The notes under the pieces were generated by a model. It saw nothing but the letters and a program-made list of their open reading frames with translations, was not told the DNA's origin and made no database searches. Positions 47,377 through 57,900 of a stretch of 64,000 nucleotides of DNA are shown in pieces. How positions within the stretch are numbered: the stretch's first letter is position 1; each line of letters begins with the position of its first letter. The position numbers and the translations under genes are program-made. The stretch comes from Acidobacteriota bacterium. Its GTDB lineage: Bacteria; Acidobacteriota; Vicinamibacteria; Vicinamibacterales; CAVVIG01. Location: positions 1-64,000 of the forward strand of contig JAOBWF010000085.1 of assembly GCA_025463215.1 (NCBI GenBank). Direction: 5' to 3'.

Positions 47377-47748
47377 CTAATTCGCATTGCCATCGCGGTG
47401 GACGGTATCCGCAGAAAACGCGGGGAGACAGACCGCGACGTACTCGGCCCCTTCGATCCCGGGCGTGCTGTAGCGGACCCATTCCCCCGGTGCGGTAACG
47501 ACCGCCTGGCCGGCGTGCACCTCGAGGACGCCGCCGTCGTGTTCGACGCGGACCATGCCCTTCAGGACGACCGTAATCTCCTCGAACTCGGGGCGCTGCC
47601 CCGGCTCGAGCCAGCCTGACGGCGAGGTCATCCTCGCGACGCTGACCTGCGCGTGGCCGGAGTTGACGCGGCCGGTGAACTCTTCGATCTTTTTCGGTTT
47701 CGTGCCGGCGGCGGCGATGACGGTCGGCGCGGCGATGAGCTTCGGCAT
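47377..47748 (-). CDS. Cupin domain protein
   Basis: PGQRPEFEEITVVLKGMVRVEHDGGVLEVHAGQAVVTAPGEWVRYSTP; MPKLIAAP start at 47748. Confidence 0.82.
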   Translation of the reverse strand: MPKLIAAPTVIAAAGTKPKKIEEFTGRVNSGHAQVSVARMTSPSGWLEPGQRPEFEEITVVLKGMVRVEHDGGVLEVHAGQAVVTAPGEWVRYSTPGIEGAEYVAVCLPAFSADTVHRDGNAN

Positions 47749-47773
47749 GGGGGCCTCAGTATAAACTTGGGTC

Positions 47774-49141
47774 GTGAAGAAAGTCTGCGACACCATCCTC
47801 GACGCCGTCGGCCATACACCGATGGTGCGCATCAACCGCATCACCAAAGGCGTGGTGAAGGGCACCGTCTACGCCAAGGTGGAAACCTTCAATCCGGGCA
47901 ACTCGGCCAAGGATCGCATGGCGATCAAGATGATCGAGGACGCCGAGCGCGCCGGCAAGCTGAAACCGGGCGGCACGATCATCGAAGGCACCTCCGGCAA
48001 CACCGGCATGGGCCTCGCCATGGCTGCGGTCATCAAGGGCTACAAGTGTATCTTCACGACGACCGACAAGCAGTCGAAGGAAAAGGTCGACGCGCTGAAG
48101 GCGTTCGGCGCGGAAGTGATCGTCTGTCCGACCAACGTCGAGCCGGAGGATCCGCGCTCGTACTACTCGGTGTCGTCGCGCCTCGAGCGTGACGTGCCGA
48201 ACTCGTGGAAGGCGAACCAGTACGACAACCTGTCGAACTCGCAGGCGAACTACGAGCAGACCGGCCCGGAGATCTGGGACCAGACCGATGGCCGCATCAC
48301 CCACCTCGTCTCCGGCGTCGGCACCGGCGGCACGATCTCCGGCGCGGGGCGGTTCCTGAAGGAGAAGAACCCGAAGATCAAGACGTGGGGGATCGACACC
48401 TACGGTTCGGTGTTCAAGAAGTACAAGGAGACCGGGATCTTCGACAAGCACGAGATCTATCCGTACATCACCGAAGGGATCGGTGAGGACTTCCTGCCCA
48501 AGAACGTCGACTTCGACGTCATCGACGCGTTCGAGAAGGTGACCGACAAGGACGCGGCGATGATGACGCGGCGGATCGCGCGCGAAGAGGGGATCTTCGC
48601 CGGCAACTCCGCCGGATCGGCGATGGCCGGCCTCCTCCAGCTGCGCGAGCATTTCACCGACGAGGATGTGATCGTCGTCGTCTTTCACGATCACGGCACG
48701 CGCTATCTCGGCAAGATGTTCAACGACGAGTGGATGCGCGAGAAGGGGTTCATCGAGAAGCACGGCATGAAGGCGCGCGATCTCGTCGCGATGAAGCTGT
48801 CGGGCGAGCTCTGCTCGCTGGAGTCGGAGGAGCCGGTCGAGCACGCGATCCGGCTGATGAGCGAGCACGATTTTTCGCAGCTCTCGGTGATGCGCGACAA
48901 CCGCCTGGTCGGCTCGCTCAACGAGACGCATCTCTACAACGAGTTAGTGCGTAACCCCGACGTCAAGCGGCAGCCGGTCGACAGCATCATGCAGCCGGCG
49001 TTCCCGTTCGTCGACGTCTCGACCCCGGTGGACCTGCTGCAGACGATGATCACGCCGCAGAACCCGGCGGTGCTGGTGCGCGATTTCAAGACCGATAAGA
49101 CGTTCATCATCACCAGGTCCGATCTCATACGGGTGCTGTGA
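47774..49141 (+). CDS. Cystathionine beta-synthase-type PLP enzyme with C-terminal CBS domains
   Basis: NPGNSAKDRMAIKMIEDAE, IEGTSGNTGMGLAM, GVGTGGTISGAGRFLKEKNP, paired CBS-domain C-terminus. Confidence 0.93.
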   Translation: MKKVCDTILDAVGHTPMVRINRITKGVVKGTVYAKVETFNPGNSAKDRMAIKMIEDAERAGKLKPGGTIIEGTSGNTGMGLAMAAVIKGYKCIFTTTDKQSKEKVDALKAFGAEVIVCPTNVEPEDPRSYYSVSSRLERDVPNSWKANQYDNLSNSQANYEQTGPEIWDQTDGRITHLVSGVGTGGTISGAGRFLKEKNPKIKTWGIDTYGSVFKKYKETGIFDKHEIYPYITEGIGEDFLPKNVDFDVIDAFEKVTDKDAAMMTRRIAREEGIFAGNSAGSAMAGLLQLREHFTDEDVIVVVFHDHGTRYLGKMFNDEWMREKGFIEKHGMKARDLVAMKLSGELCSLESEEPVEHAIRLMSEHDFSQLSVMRDNRLVGSLNETHLYNELVRNPDVKRQPVDSIMQPAFPFVDVSTPVDLLQTMITPQNPAVLVRDFKTDKTFIITRSDLIRVL

Positions 49142-49142
49142 A

Positions 49143-49182
49143 GATTTGAGGATTTCAGGATTTCAGGATCTTGGGATTTGAG
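49143..49182. repeat. Octameric tandem repeat (GATTTSAG)x~5 directly after the CBS gene stop
   Basis: gatttgag gatttcag gatttcag gatcttgg gatttgag. Confidence 0.8.
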
Positions 49183-49193
49183 GATGTGCGCTG

Positions 49194-49670
49194 ATGGCTG
49201 ACGACAAGCGGTTGCGTGCGCAGCTGGTGAAGCTGCTGGATTTCAAGGAAGCGCACGTCGATTTCGATCGGGCGGTGAAGGGGATTCCGGCGCGGCTGCG
49301 CGGGCAGCTGCCGCAGGGGACCGAGCATTCGCTCTGGCAGCTGGTCGAGCACCTGCGGATCGCGCAGAACGACATCCTCGAGTTCTGCCGGACCGCGAAG
49401 TACAAGGAGAAGAAGTGGCCGGACGACTACTGGCCAAAGACGCCCGGGCCGCGCCGCGCCGCCGACTGGAACGACGCGATTGCCGGCTACCGGCGCGATC
49501 GCAAGGCGCTGCAGCAGCTCGCCGCCAACCCCAGGCTCGATGTGCTCGCGGCGATTCCACATGGCACCGGCCAGACCTACCTGCGCGAGATCCTGCTCGT
49601 CGCCGACCACAACGCGTATCACATCGGCCAGATCGTCTCGCTCCGGCGCCGCCTCGGAATCTGGTCGTAG
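49194..49670 (+). CDS. DinB-like family protein
   Basis: LPQGTEHSLWQLVEHLRIAQNDILEF...LLVADHNAYHIGQIVSLRRRLGIW. Confidence 0.88.
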   Translation: MADDKRLRAQLVKLLDFKEAHVDFDRAVKGIPARLRGQLPQGTEHSLWQLVEHLRIAQNDILEFCRTAKYKEKKWPDDYWPKTPGPRRAADWNDAIAGYRRDRKALQQLAANPRLDVLAAIPHGTGQTYLREILLVADHNAYHIGQIVSLRRRLGIWS

Positions 49671-49690
49671 CGCACGCCTTCAGGCCTGCC
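49671..49690. repeat. REP-like palindrome copy
   Basis: CGCACGCCTTCAGGCCTGCC right after the DinB stop. Confidence 0.6.
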
Positions 49691-49954
49691 GCCGCCTGAA
49701 CGTCGCGGCGCAGCGGGTGACATCGGCCCGAATCTGGGCCCGGTTTTAGGGTAAGGTTCTCCGGCATGACGGCTGTCCTTGAACGCGGCGGTCGCGACGC
49801 GCGCAAAGCATTCTCAATCGTTGTGTGTGCGGCCTTCGCGGACTTTGCGTAGCGGATCCTCGACGTCACCATCGGCTGTCGTCTCCTCGCGGGTCGACGC
49901 CGGTGCCCGCATCGCGTCGTTCGGCACGGACGGCATCGTCGATCACCGCGCGAG

Positions 49955-49972
49955 GCAGGCCTGAACGCCTGC
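49955..49972. repeat. REP-like palindrome copy
   Basis: GCAGGCCTGAACGCCTGC upstream of the cupin gene. Confidence 0.6.
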
Positions 49973-50028
49973 ACGATGGCGATGGCGGCAACCGTAGCGC
50001 AGCCTCGGGGTTGCGCGAGGAGGCGGAT

Positions 50029-50628
50029 ATGCGACGAATCGTGATTGGTCTGGCTGGTGTGATCTGCGCGGCCGGCGCGCTGGCGGCGCAGGGCGATCCG
50101 CAGCCGACGTGCAAGATGTGTCCGGGCACGTATATCGCGAAGTCGGAAGTGGACGCGTACATCGCGAAGGCGGTCGCGGAGAACCTGCTCGATCAGCAGG
50201 CGCGCGACGTCGACGTCGGCAAGGCGCACATCGGCATCGGCGTCGTCCATCGCGGCAGGTTGCCGGCGCCGGCGCCGGAATCGGTCGCCGAGCACGACCT
50301 CGTCAGCGAGGTCTATCACATCATCGACGGCACGGCGACGCTCGTCACCAGCCCGGACGTCATCGGCATGAAGCGGCGGCCGGCCACCCTCGAAACCGTG
50401 CGGCTGTTCAACGGGCCCGGCAACAACGGTTCGTCGGTGCGCGGCGGCGTCGCGCACGAGCTGAAGGCGGGGGACGTCATCGTGATCCCGGCCGGCACCG
50501 GGCACTGGTTCACCAAGATCGACGATCACATCAACTACCTGATGATCCGCATCGATCCGGACAAGGTGACGCCGCTCAAGGACGAAGCGGCGTCGAACGC
50601 GTACCTGTCGAAGCCGCGGCAGCCGTAG
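50029..50628 (+). CDS. Secreted cupin-domain protein
   Basis: MRRIVIGLAGVICAAGALAAQG signal; EVYHIIDGTATLVT...HELKAGDVIVIPAGTGHWFTKI. Confidence 0.85.
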   Translation: MRRIVIGLAGVICAAGALAAQGDPQPTCKMCPGTYIAKSEVDAYIAKAVAENLLDQQARDVDVGKAHIGIGVVHRGRLPAPAPESVAEHDLVSEVYHIIDGTATLVTSPDVIGMKRRPATLETVRLFNGPGNNGSSVRGGVAHELKAGDVIVIPAGTGHWFTKIDDHINYLMIRIDPDKVTPLKDEAASNAYLSKPRQP

Positions 50629-50639
50629 GGAGCCCACAC

Positions 50640-51941
50640 ATGAAACGACAGTTCGTGATCGGTGCGTTGTTCCTCGCCGCGATCGCGGCGCTCACCGCCG
50701 GCTCGCGCGCGCTCGACCGCCGCGCCGCGGTCGAGGCCGCCGGCGCCGCGGTGCAGGCTCCGCGCTTCGAAGTCGATCCGCTGTGGCCGAAGCCGCTGCC
50801 GAACAAGTGGATTCTCGGCCAGACGATCGGTGTGTCGGTCGACGCGCAGGACCACGTGTGGATCATCCATCGCGCCGGCTCGCTCGAGCCTGGCGAAGTG
50901 CACGCGACGACGATGCCGGCGACCGCGCAGTGCTGCGCGCCGGCGCCTCCGGTGCTCGAATTCGACGCCGCGGGGAATCTGATCGGCCATTGGGGCGGGC
51001 CGGGCGACGGGTACGACTGGCCCGACTCGAACCACGGCATCACGGTCGACTACGAGGGCAACGTCTGGATCGGCGGCAACGGCCGCGGATCGCCGCCAGC
51101 GGGTCGAGGCCGCGGCCCATCCGCCCGCTCGGGGCAGCCGCCGGCTGCGGGACTCAATCGCGAGCAGGACGAGAGCCAGACGGCGGGCACCCAGTCCTTC
51201 AACGACAACATGGTCCTGAAGTTCACGCAGCAGGGCAAGTTCCTGATGCAGATTGGCAAGCCGAAGACCAGCAAGGGCAGCAACGACACCGAAAATCTGC
51301 GGCTGCCGGCCAAGACGTTTCTCGACAAGCAGACCAACGAGCTCTACGTCGCCGATGGCTACGGCAACCACCGCGTGATCGTGTTCGACGCGGTCACCGG
51401 CAAGTACAAACGCCACTGGGGCGCGTATGGCCACAAGCCGGACGATGTCGATCTGGGGCGGTACGATCCGAAGGCGCCGCCGGCGCAGCAGTTCCGTAAC
51501 CCGGTGCACTGCGCGGATCTGTCGGTGGATCGGCTGCTCTACGTCTGCGATCGCGTCAACGATCGGCTGCAGGTCTTCCAGCCGGACGGCACCTTCGTCA
51601 AGGAGGCGTTCTTCAACAAAGAGACGCTCGGTTCGGGCTCCGCCTGGGACATCGCCTTCTCGAAAGATCCGCAGCAGAAGTACCTGTATCTCGCCGACGG
51701 CGAGGACGACAAGGTGCTGGTGATTCTGCGCGACACGCTCGAAGTGCTCACCAGCTTCGGCGAAGGCGGCCGTCAGCCGGGTGAGTTCTACGGCGTCCAC
51801 AGCATCGCCACCGACTCGAAGGGGAACATCTACACGACCGAGACCTATCGCGGCCAGCGGGTGCAGAAGTTCACCTACAAGGGTCTCGCCCCGGTGACGA
51901 AGAAGGATCAGGGCGTCGTCTGGCCAGCGCGGAGGCCGTAG
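50640..51941 (+). CDS. Secreted NHL-repeat/6-bladed beta-propeller protein
   Basis: FEVDPLWPKPLPNKWILGQTIGVSVDAQDHVWIIHR, NHGITVDYEGNVWIGGNG, LYVADGYGNHRVIVFDAVTG, GVHSIATDSKGNIYTTET. Confidence 0.87.
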   Translation: MKRQFVIGALFLAAIAALTAGSRALDRRAAVEAAGAAVQAPRFEVDPLWPKPLPNKWILGQTIGVSVDAQDHVWIIHRAGSLEPGEVHATTMPATAQCCAPAPPVLEFDAAGNLIGHWGGPGDGYDWPDSNHGITVDYEGNVWIGGNGRGSPPAGRGRGPSARSGQPPAAGLNREQDESQTAGTQSFNDNMVLKFTQQGKFLMQIGKPKTSKGSNDTENLRLPAKTFLDKQTNELYVADGYGNHRVIVFDAVTGKYKRHWGAYGHKPDDVDLGRYDPKAPPAQQFRNPVHCADLSVDRLLYVCDRVNDRLQVFQPDGTFVKEAFFNKETLGSGSAWDIAFSKDPQQKYLYLADGEDDKVLVILRDTLEVLTSFGEGGRQPGEFYGVHSIATDSKGNIYTTETYRGQRVQKFTYKGLAPVTKKDQGVVWPARRP

Positions 51942-51986
51942 GGCAGCGGCCTCGCTTCGCGTGAGCGCGGCTCAGTGCTGGAGAAC

Positions 51987-52580
51987 ATGATGCGTCATCT
52001 CATTCTCGCGGCGCTGTCGGTATGCGCGTCGAGCGCAGCCGCACAGGGTCAAGCCCTCGACATCACCCTGAAGCAGGGAAGCCACGCCGAGGCGCAGACG
52101 CGCGAGCAACTGCAGCGATTGCTGAAGGCCTACGATGTCTCGCGATGGATCTTCACCACCTCCATCAGCATCGACGAGAAGTCCATCCCGCACAGCCATC
52201 CGGTGCTGACGTTGCATGCCCGGCATGTGCACGACGAAGAGCTTCTGTTGTCCACGTTTGTTCACGAGCAGTTGCATTGGTTTGTGGTGGCGCAGCAGCG
52301 CGTCGCAGACACCCAACAGGCGGTCAACGACCTGCAAGCGCTTTTTCCTGGGGCTCCCACGCGACCGCCGGAAGGATCGGACGGCGAATTCTCGACGTAT
52401 CAACATCTCCTCGTGTGCTATCTGGAATATCGCGCCGATCAGGAACTATTGGGTGAGCTCAAGGCGCGCCAGGTGATGGAATTCTGGACAGGCGATCACT
52501 ACACGTGGATCTACCAGACGGTCCTGCAGCATCCGCGCGAGATAGGGAACATCATCGCCAAATACAAGCTGATCCCATAA
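51987..52580 (+). CDS. Small secreted protein with HExxH (zincin-like) motif
   Basis: MMRHLILAALSVCASSAAAQG signal; STFVHEQLHWFVVAQQ; downstream YLEYRADQELL. Confidence 0.6.
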   Translation: MMRHLILAALSVCASSAAAQGQALDITLKQGSHAEAQTREQLQRLLKAYDVSRWIFTTSISIDEKSIPHSHPVLTLHARHVHDEELLLSTFVHEQLHWFVVAQQRVADTQQAVNDLQALFPGAPTRPPEGSDGEFSTYQHLLVCYLEYRADQELLGELKARQVMEFWTGDHYTWIYQTVLQHPREIGNIIAKYKLIP

Positions 52581-52608
52581 CGCGATCGCGGCCTCGCTCG
52601 CGCCCCTC

Positions 52609-52634
52609 GGCGTCGCGTGACGGGTCACGACGCC
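52609..52634. terminator. Hairpin GGCGTCGCGTGAC-GG-GTCACGACGCC (2-nt bulge) between convergent genes
   Basis: Inverted arms overlap the stop codon of the minus-strand greB gene. Confidence 0.4.
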
Positions 52635-53218
52635 GGTCGGGTCGCCGACTCGGCCCCTGGCGGCTCGCGGAACGGCTCCACGGGGATGCGCTCGTAGCGC
52701 ACTTCGAGAATGAGCAGTGTCTCCGTGCCGCCGGGCGCGTGAAGCACGACGCGGTCGCCTGGTCCGGCCTTCATCAACGTGCGCGCAAGGGGCGATACCC
52801 AGCTGATATGGTTGCGCTCGAGATCGACTTCGTCGGTGCCGACGATGCTGACCACGCGCTCGGTTCCGGCGGCGTTGGCGTAGCGCACCGTCGCGCCGAA
52901 GAAGACGCGCGTCGCCGCCGGCCCCCGTCTCGGCGTTTCCGGATCCACCACTTGCGCGGCGTCGATCCGCTTCGTGAGAAAGCGGATCCGCCCATCGATC
53001 TGCCGCAGCCGCCGTTTGCCGTACTGGTAATCGGCGTTTTCGCTGCGATCGCCGTTCCCGGCGGCCCAGGCGACGACGGCCGTTACCGCCGGCCTCTCTT
53101 TGGTCAGCAGGAATCGATGCTCGCCTTTCAAGCGCTGCAGGCCGCCCGGCGTGATGTAGTTCTTGAGTGTGGCGGCCGGTGCGTCGGCGTCGGAATCCGG
53201 CTTGGGTGCCCTGGTCAT
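52625..53218 (-). CDS. greB: Transcription elongation factor GreB
   Basis: NYITPGGLQRLKGEHRFLLTKERPAVTAVVAWAAGNGDRSENADYQYGKRRLRQIDGRIRFLTKRID...VDLERNHISWVSPLARTLMKAGPGD. Confidence 0.9.
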   Translation of the reverse strand: MTRAPKPDSDADAPAATLKNYITPGGLQRLKGEHRFLLTKERPAVTAVVAWAAGNGDRSENADYQYGKRRLRQIDGRIRFLTKRIDAAQVVDPETPRRGPAATRVFFGATVRYANAAGTERVVSIVGTDEVDLERNHISWVSPLARTLMKAGPGDRVVLHAPGGTETLLILEVRYERIPVEPFREPPGAESATRPAS

Positions 53219-53278
53219 GCGGCTCCACCGATTGAATCACGAGTCGGGTGCTTTGACGACGAGTGGTGGTTGGCCGGC

Positions 53279-53775
53279 GAGGCGCACGAGCGAGCCCGCG
53301 ATCGCAATCACGACGCGCGATATCGCGCCGGCGATTGCACCCTGAAGGCCTGCACTACTTGAGCGCCGCTCCGCTGAAAGCGGTCGCGCTGCGTACGCGA
53401 CCGCGGGCTCGGTCGGGCGCCGACTTCTGAGCGTGCCGCTTCACGGCGAAGCGGGAAGTGGGTTGCAGCGAGGAGTCGCGTCGCCTTCGGTCCGCGCGAT
53501 CACTGGCGTGCGAATCATCCGTGGCTGTGTATCCGCGTGTACGGTTGTCGTTGACGATACGTCCTAAGCGACGCGGGATCGGCAGGGTTCGAGCGGAGGC
53601 CAACTTCCCGGCACGCGAGGCGGAGGCGCACGAGCGAGCGCGCGATCGCAGGGACCACACAACGCTTTTCGCGCCATCGATCGCAGACCTGAACGCCTGC
53701 ACGACTGCAGCGCCGCGCGGCTGAGGCTGTCGCGCCATGCGATCGCGCCACATTGACGGCCTGAAGGCCTGCACT
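53279..53775. repeat. Cluster of composite intergenic repeats ending in the REP-like palindrome (three tails, two heads)
   Basis: Heads GAGGCGCACGAGCGAGCSCGCGATCGCA at 53279-53306 and 53623-53650 (27/28 identical); tails CTGAAGGCCTGCACTACT at 53342, CTGAACGCCTGCACGACT at 53689, CTGAAGGCCTGCACTACT at 53761. Confidence 0.75.
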
Positions 53776-53777
53776 AC

Positions 53778-54797
53778 TCAGCGCCGGCTGGCACGCGGCG
53801 GGGCGGTGCTCGACCGGATCGTCAGCGTGTGCGGCAAGGTGATCGACTCCGGCGCCTTGGCGTCGCTCGCCAGGATCGCCAGCAGCAGCCCCACCGTGCC
53901 CTCGCCGATCGCCCGCATCGGCTGCGCGACCGTCGTCAGCGGCGGATCGATGCAGCGCGCGAAGCGGATGTCGTCGAAGCCGACAATCGAGACGTCGAGC
54001 GGCACGCGCAGGCCGCGGCGCTTCGCGGTCTCGACCGCCCCCATCGCCATCTCGTCGTTGAAGCAGAAGATCGCGGTCGGCGGGGTGTTTCGCCCCAGCA
54101 GGCGCTCGGCGCCGACGGCACCCGATTCGATCGAAAAGTCGCCGCTCATGACGATGAAGTCGCGGGCGGCTTTCTGCTGTTTGGCGCGGGCAGTCGCGCC
54201 GCGCAGGCGATCGCGGCTGAGCGGGCTGACGAGTGGACCGGTGATCACGCCGATGTGCCGGTGCCCGAGGCGGTAAAGATAGTCCATCGCCTCGGCCGCC
54301 GCCTTGGCGTTGTCGATGTGGACGCTGGGGATGCCCAGCTTCGGCGTGAACTCGCAGCCGTTGACGACCGGCGCGCAGCGCGGCGCCATCGCGCGGACGA
54401 GCGCGGTCGCCTCCTTCGGCAGGCGGTGCCCGAGGACGATCAGGCCGTCGGCTTCCTTGCGCTTCAGCATCAGTGCGTAGCGCTCCTCGCGCTCCTCGTC
54501 GTGCTGGGTGTCGCCGAGCAGGACGGCGTAGCCGTCACGCTGCGCCGCATCTTCAATGCCTTGGAGGATGAGGGCGAAAAACGGATTGGAGATGTCGGGG
54601 ACCGTCACGAGCAGCTTGCCGGTGCGCAGCGTTCGCAGGTTCTTGGCCGCGGAATTCGGCGCGTAATCGAGGAATTCAACCGCCTGGATCACTTTGCGGC
54701 GGGTCTCCGGCGCCACCCGATCGGGCTGGCTGAGGACGCGGGAGACGGTTGCCGTCGACACCCCCGCCCGCTTCGCGACCTGGTAAATATTGGACAC
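53778..54797 (-). CDS. LacI-family transcriptional regulator
   Basis: MSNIYQVAKRAGVSTATVSRVLSQPDRVAPETRRKVIQAVEFLDYAPNSAAKNLRT; periplasmic-binding-like sensor domain. Confidence 0.95.
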   Translation of the reverse strand: MSNIYQVAKRAGVSTATVSRVLSQPDRVAPETRRKVIQAVEFLDYAPNSAAKNLRTLRTGKLLVTVPDISNPFFALILQGIEDAAQRDGYAVLLGDTQHDEEREERYALMLKRKEADGLIVLGHRLPKEATALVRAMAPRCAPVVNGCEFTPKLGIPSVHIDNAKAAAEAMDYLYRLGHRHIGVITGPLVSPLSRDRLRGATARAKQQKAARDFIVMSGDFSIESGAVGAERLLGRNTPPTAIFCFNDEMAMGAVETAKRRGLRVPLDVSIVGFDDIRFARCIDPPLTTVAQPMRAIGEGTVGLLLAILASDAKAPESITLPHTLTIRSSTAPPRASRR

Positions 54798-54873
54798 GGC
54801 TCGCGTCCATCATACCGGCTGCGACATTTTTGTGACATTTCGCTTGCCCGTCCCCCCGCCTTCTGTTACCGTC

Positions 54874-54909
54874 TGCAACCGATTACATCGCCGCATGCAA
54901 TCGGTTACG
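54874..54909. promoter_or_regulatory. Two LacI-type operator-like palindromes
   Basis: TGCAACCGATTACA (54874-54887) and TGCAATCGGTTACG (54896-54909), 22 nt apart start to start, in the lacI/TonB-receptor intergenic region. Confidence 0.65.
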
Positions 54910-54944
54910 CGGTTCCGTCCCGTCCACGGGGAGAAGGAGAGGAC

Positions 54945-57900
54945 ATGTGCTCTGCTCGCACCGTCACCGCCGCCGTCGCGTTCTGCGTGATCCTTCAGAC
55001 CGCGCTCTTCGCCCAGGTCACCACCGGCGACATCGTCGGCCGCGTCACCGATTCGAGCGGCGGCGTCCTGCCGGGGGCGACGGTGACGATCGAACACGTC
55101 AGCACCCATGACAGCCGCACCGTGCCCTCCAACAGCACCGGGGACTTCGTGTTCAACCTGCTGCCGATCGGCGCCTACACCGTCAAGGTCGAGATGCAGG
55201 GGTTCATCACGCAGACCGCGCGCGTCAACCTGTCGACCGGCGATCGCGCGCGCTTCGATGCGAAGCTGCAACTCGGACAGGTGGCCGAAAACGTGACGGT
55301 CACCGCGGAATCACCGCTGGTCCAGACCGACTCGGCGACGATCAGCGCGCTGGTCACTGAGAAGGCGGTTCAGGACCTGCCGGTCAGCGGCCGCAACGTG
55401 GTGCGGCTGGTGCAGCTCGTGCCCGGCGCCTTCGAAGGGCAGCAGAACTCGCTGGCCAGCGGCAACCGCCCCGACGACCGCCGCCAGACGTCGGCGGTAT
55501 CGATCAACGGCTCGATGGACAACCAGAACAACCACCTGATCGACGGCATCGACAACAACGAGCGGGCGATCGGCACGGTTGGCGTCAAGCCGTCGATCGA
55601 CGCGATCGCCGAAATCAAGGTGCAGACCAGCATGTACACCGCCGAGGTCGGCCGCACCGCCGGCGGCGTCGTCAACATCATCACGAAGTCGGGCAGCAAC
55701 GACTACCATGGGTCGGCGTTCGAGTTCATTCGCAACGATCGGTTCGACGCACGGAATTTCTTCGCGACCGGCGTCGACAAGCCGAAGCTGACCCAGAACC
55801 AGTACGGCGGCAGCGTCGGCGGTCCGGTCGTGCGCAACAAGACCTTCTTCTTCGCTGATTACGAAGGGTTCAACGTCAACCAGGGCGTGACCGCGGTGGC
55901 GACGGTGCCGACCGCGAAAATGCGCGCCGGCGATTTTTCCGAGCTGTCCGTGGCGATCTTCGATCCGACCAAGACGCCGCGCACGGTATTTGCCGGCAAC
56001 GTGATCCCATCCGGTCGCCTCGACCCGGCGGCGCTCAACGTGCTGGCGCTCTACCCGCTGCCGACCGGGCCCGGTCTGGCCAACAACTACACTGGCGTCC
56101 GGCAGCGGACGCAGGACAACTCGGCGACCGATGTCCGCGCCGACCAGATTGTGAACGGCAACAACCGCGTCTTCGCCCGCTACTCGTACAACAAAGTCAG
56201 CACGTTCACGCCGCCGGTGTTCCCGGCGGTGAACGGCATCGAGCCGGGCGGCGGCGGGTCGTTCCCCGGCAGCAACGATACCAGCGCGCACAATCTCGGC
56301 GTCAGCTACTCGCGTGTGGTCAACCCGACGCTGATCACCGAGCTGCGCGGCGGCTACCTGAACGTCAGCATCGCCTCCTACGGCCTCAACTACGGCAACA
56401 ATGTCGCCCAGTCGCTCGGCATCCCCGGCGTCAATACCGCGGATCCGCTGACGTCGGGGCTCACGCCGATCACGCTCACCGGCTATGCCGGGGCCGGCGA
56501 CGCGACGTTCCTGCCACTGATCCAGGTGGATCACACCTGGCAGGGCAGCGGCTCGGTGACCAAGATCGCCGGCGCCCACTCGATCAAGGGGGGCGGCGGG
56601 GTGATCAATCGGACGTTCACCGTCTCGCAGAGCAACCAGCCGCTCGGCGCGATGACGTTCAACACGACGTTGACCGACAACGGCGGCGGCGCCGGCGGCA
56701 ACAGCATCGCCTCGTTCCTGCTCGGGTATCCGCAGCAGGAGTCGCGCATCGTGTCGTTGTTCTATCCGCACTACAACACCAAGGAGCCGTTCGTCTTCGT
56801 GCAGGACGACTGGCGCGCGACCTCGAATCTGACGCTGAACCTCGGTCTGCGCTACGACGTCTTCACGCCCTATACCGAGCAGGACAACCATCTCGTCAAC
56901 GTCAACCTCGCGACGTCGACGATTCTCGTCGCCGGGCAGAACGGCGTATCGCGGACCGCCAACATCACGACCGATCGCTCGAACCTGGCGCCGCGCGCCG
57001 GTTTCTCGGCGACGCTGCCGCACCAGGTCGTGCTGCGCGGCGGCTACGGGATCTCGTACTTCCCGGGCAACTACATGTCGCAGTCCTTCCTCAAGAGCGC
57101 GCCGTTCACCAGTACCTTCGGTCCGGTGATCAGCACGGGCGCGTCGGGAGGCGTGCCCAACCTGCTCCTGAGCAACGGCCTGCCGGCGCCGGTCGCGACC
57201 GACATCACCGTGCCGACCGGCACCTTCCAGGCCGAGGCGCTCGACTTCAGGAACACCCGCACGCAGCAGTACAACCTGTTCGCGGAAAAGGAATTCGCCG
57301 GCAACGTGATCGGCGGCGGCTATCTTGGGTGGCGGCAGGATCACCTCGCGCAGTACCTCGGCAACGTCGACCTCGCGCCGGCGGCCCCGGGGGCGATCCA
57401 GCAACGCCGCGCCTTCGTCTCGACGCTGCCGAACGTCAGCGCGATTCCGTTGATCGCCAGCGACTACGAGGGCACCTACGACGCGATGCAGGTCGTCTTT
57501 CAGCGGCGGCAGCGCCGCGGCCTCACCGTCTCGGCCAACTACACGCTGGCGCACGCCCAGGTCACCAACGCGTCGCCGTGGGATGTGAGCATCGTCGAAC
57601 GCTACGATTCGGACTTCGACGTCCGCCATCGCGCGGTCCTGTCCGCCAACTACGAGCTGCCGTCGCTCGGCACCGCGGATCCGGTGATGCGGGGCGTGCT
57701 CGGCGGCTGGCAGATCAACACCGTCGCCTACTGGCAGACCGGCACCGCCTTCACCATCGCCAACGGCACCGCGCGCAGCAACACCGGCGGCACCGATCGG
57801 CCGAATCAGGTCGGCGATCCGCAGCTCAGCAACCCGACGGTCGAGCAATGGTTCAACGTCGCGGCGTACGCCGCGCAGCCGATCAACACCGCCGGCAACA

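Noticed and set aside
49671-50028. Possible small gene between DinB and the cupin gene
   Set aside because: Short frames are low-complexity and contain REP-like repeats; no coding signature or credible start.
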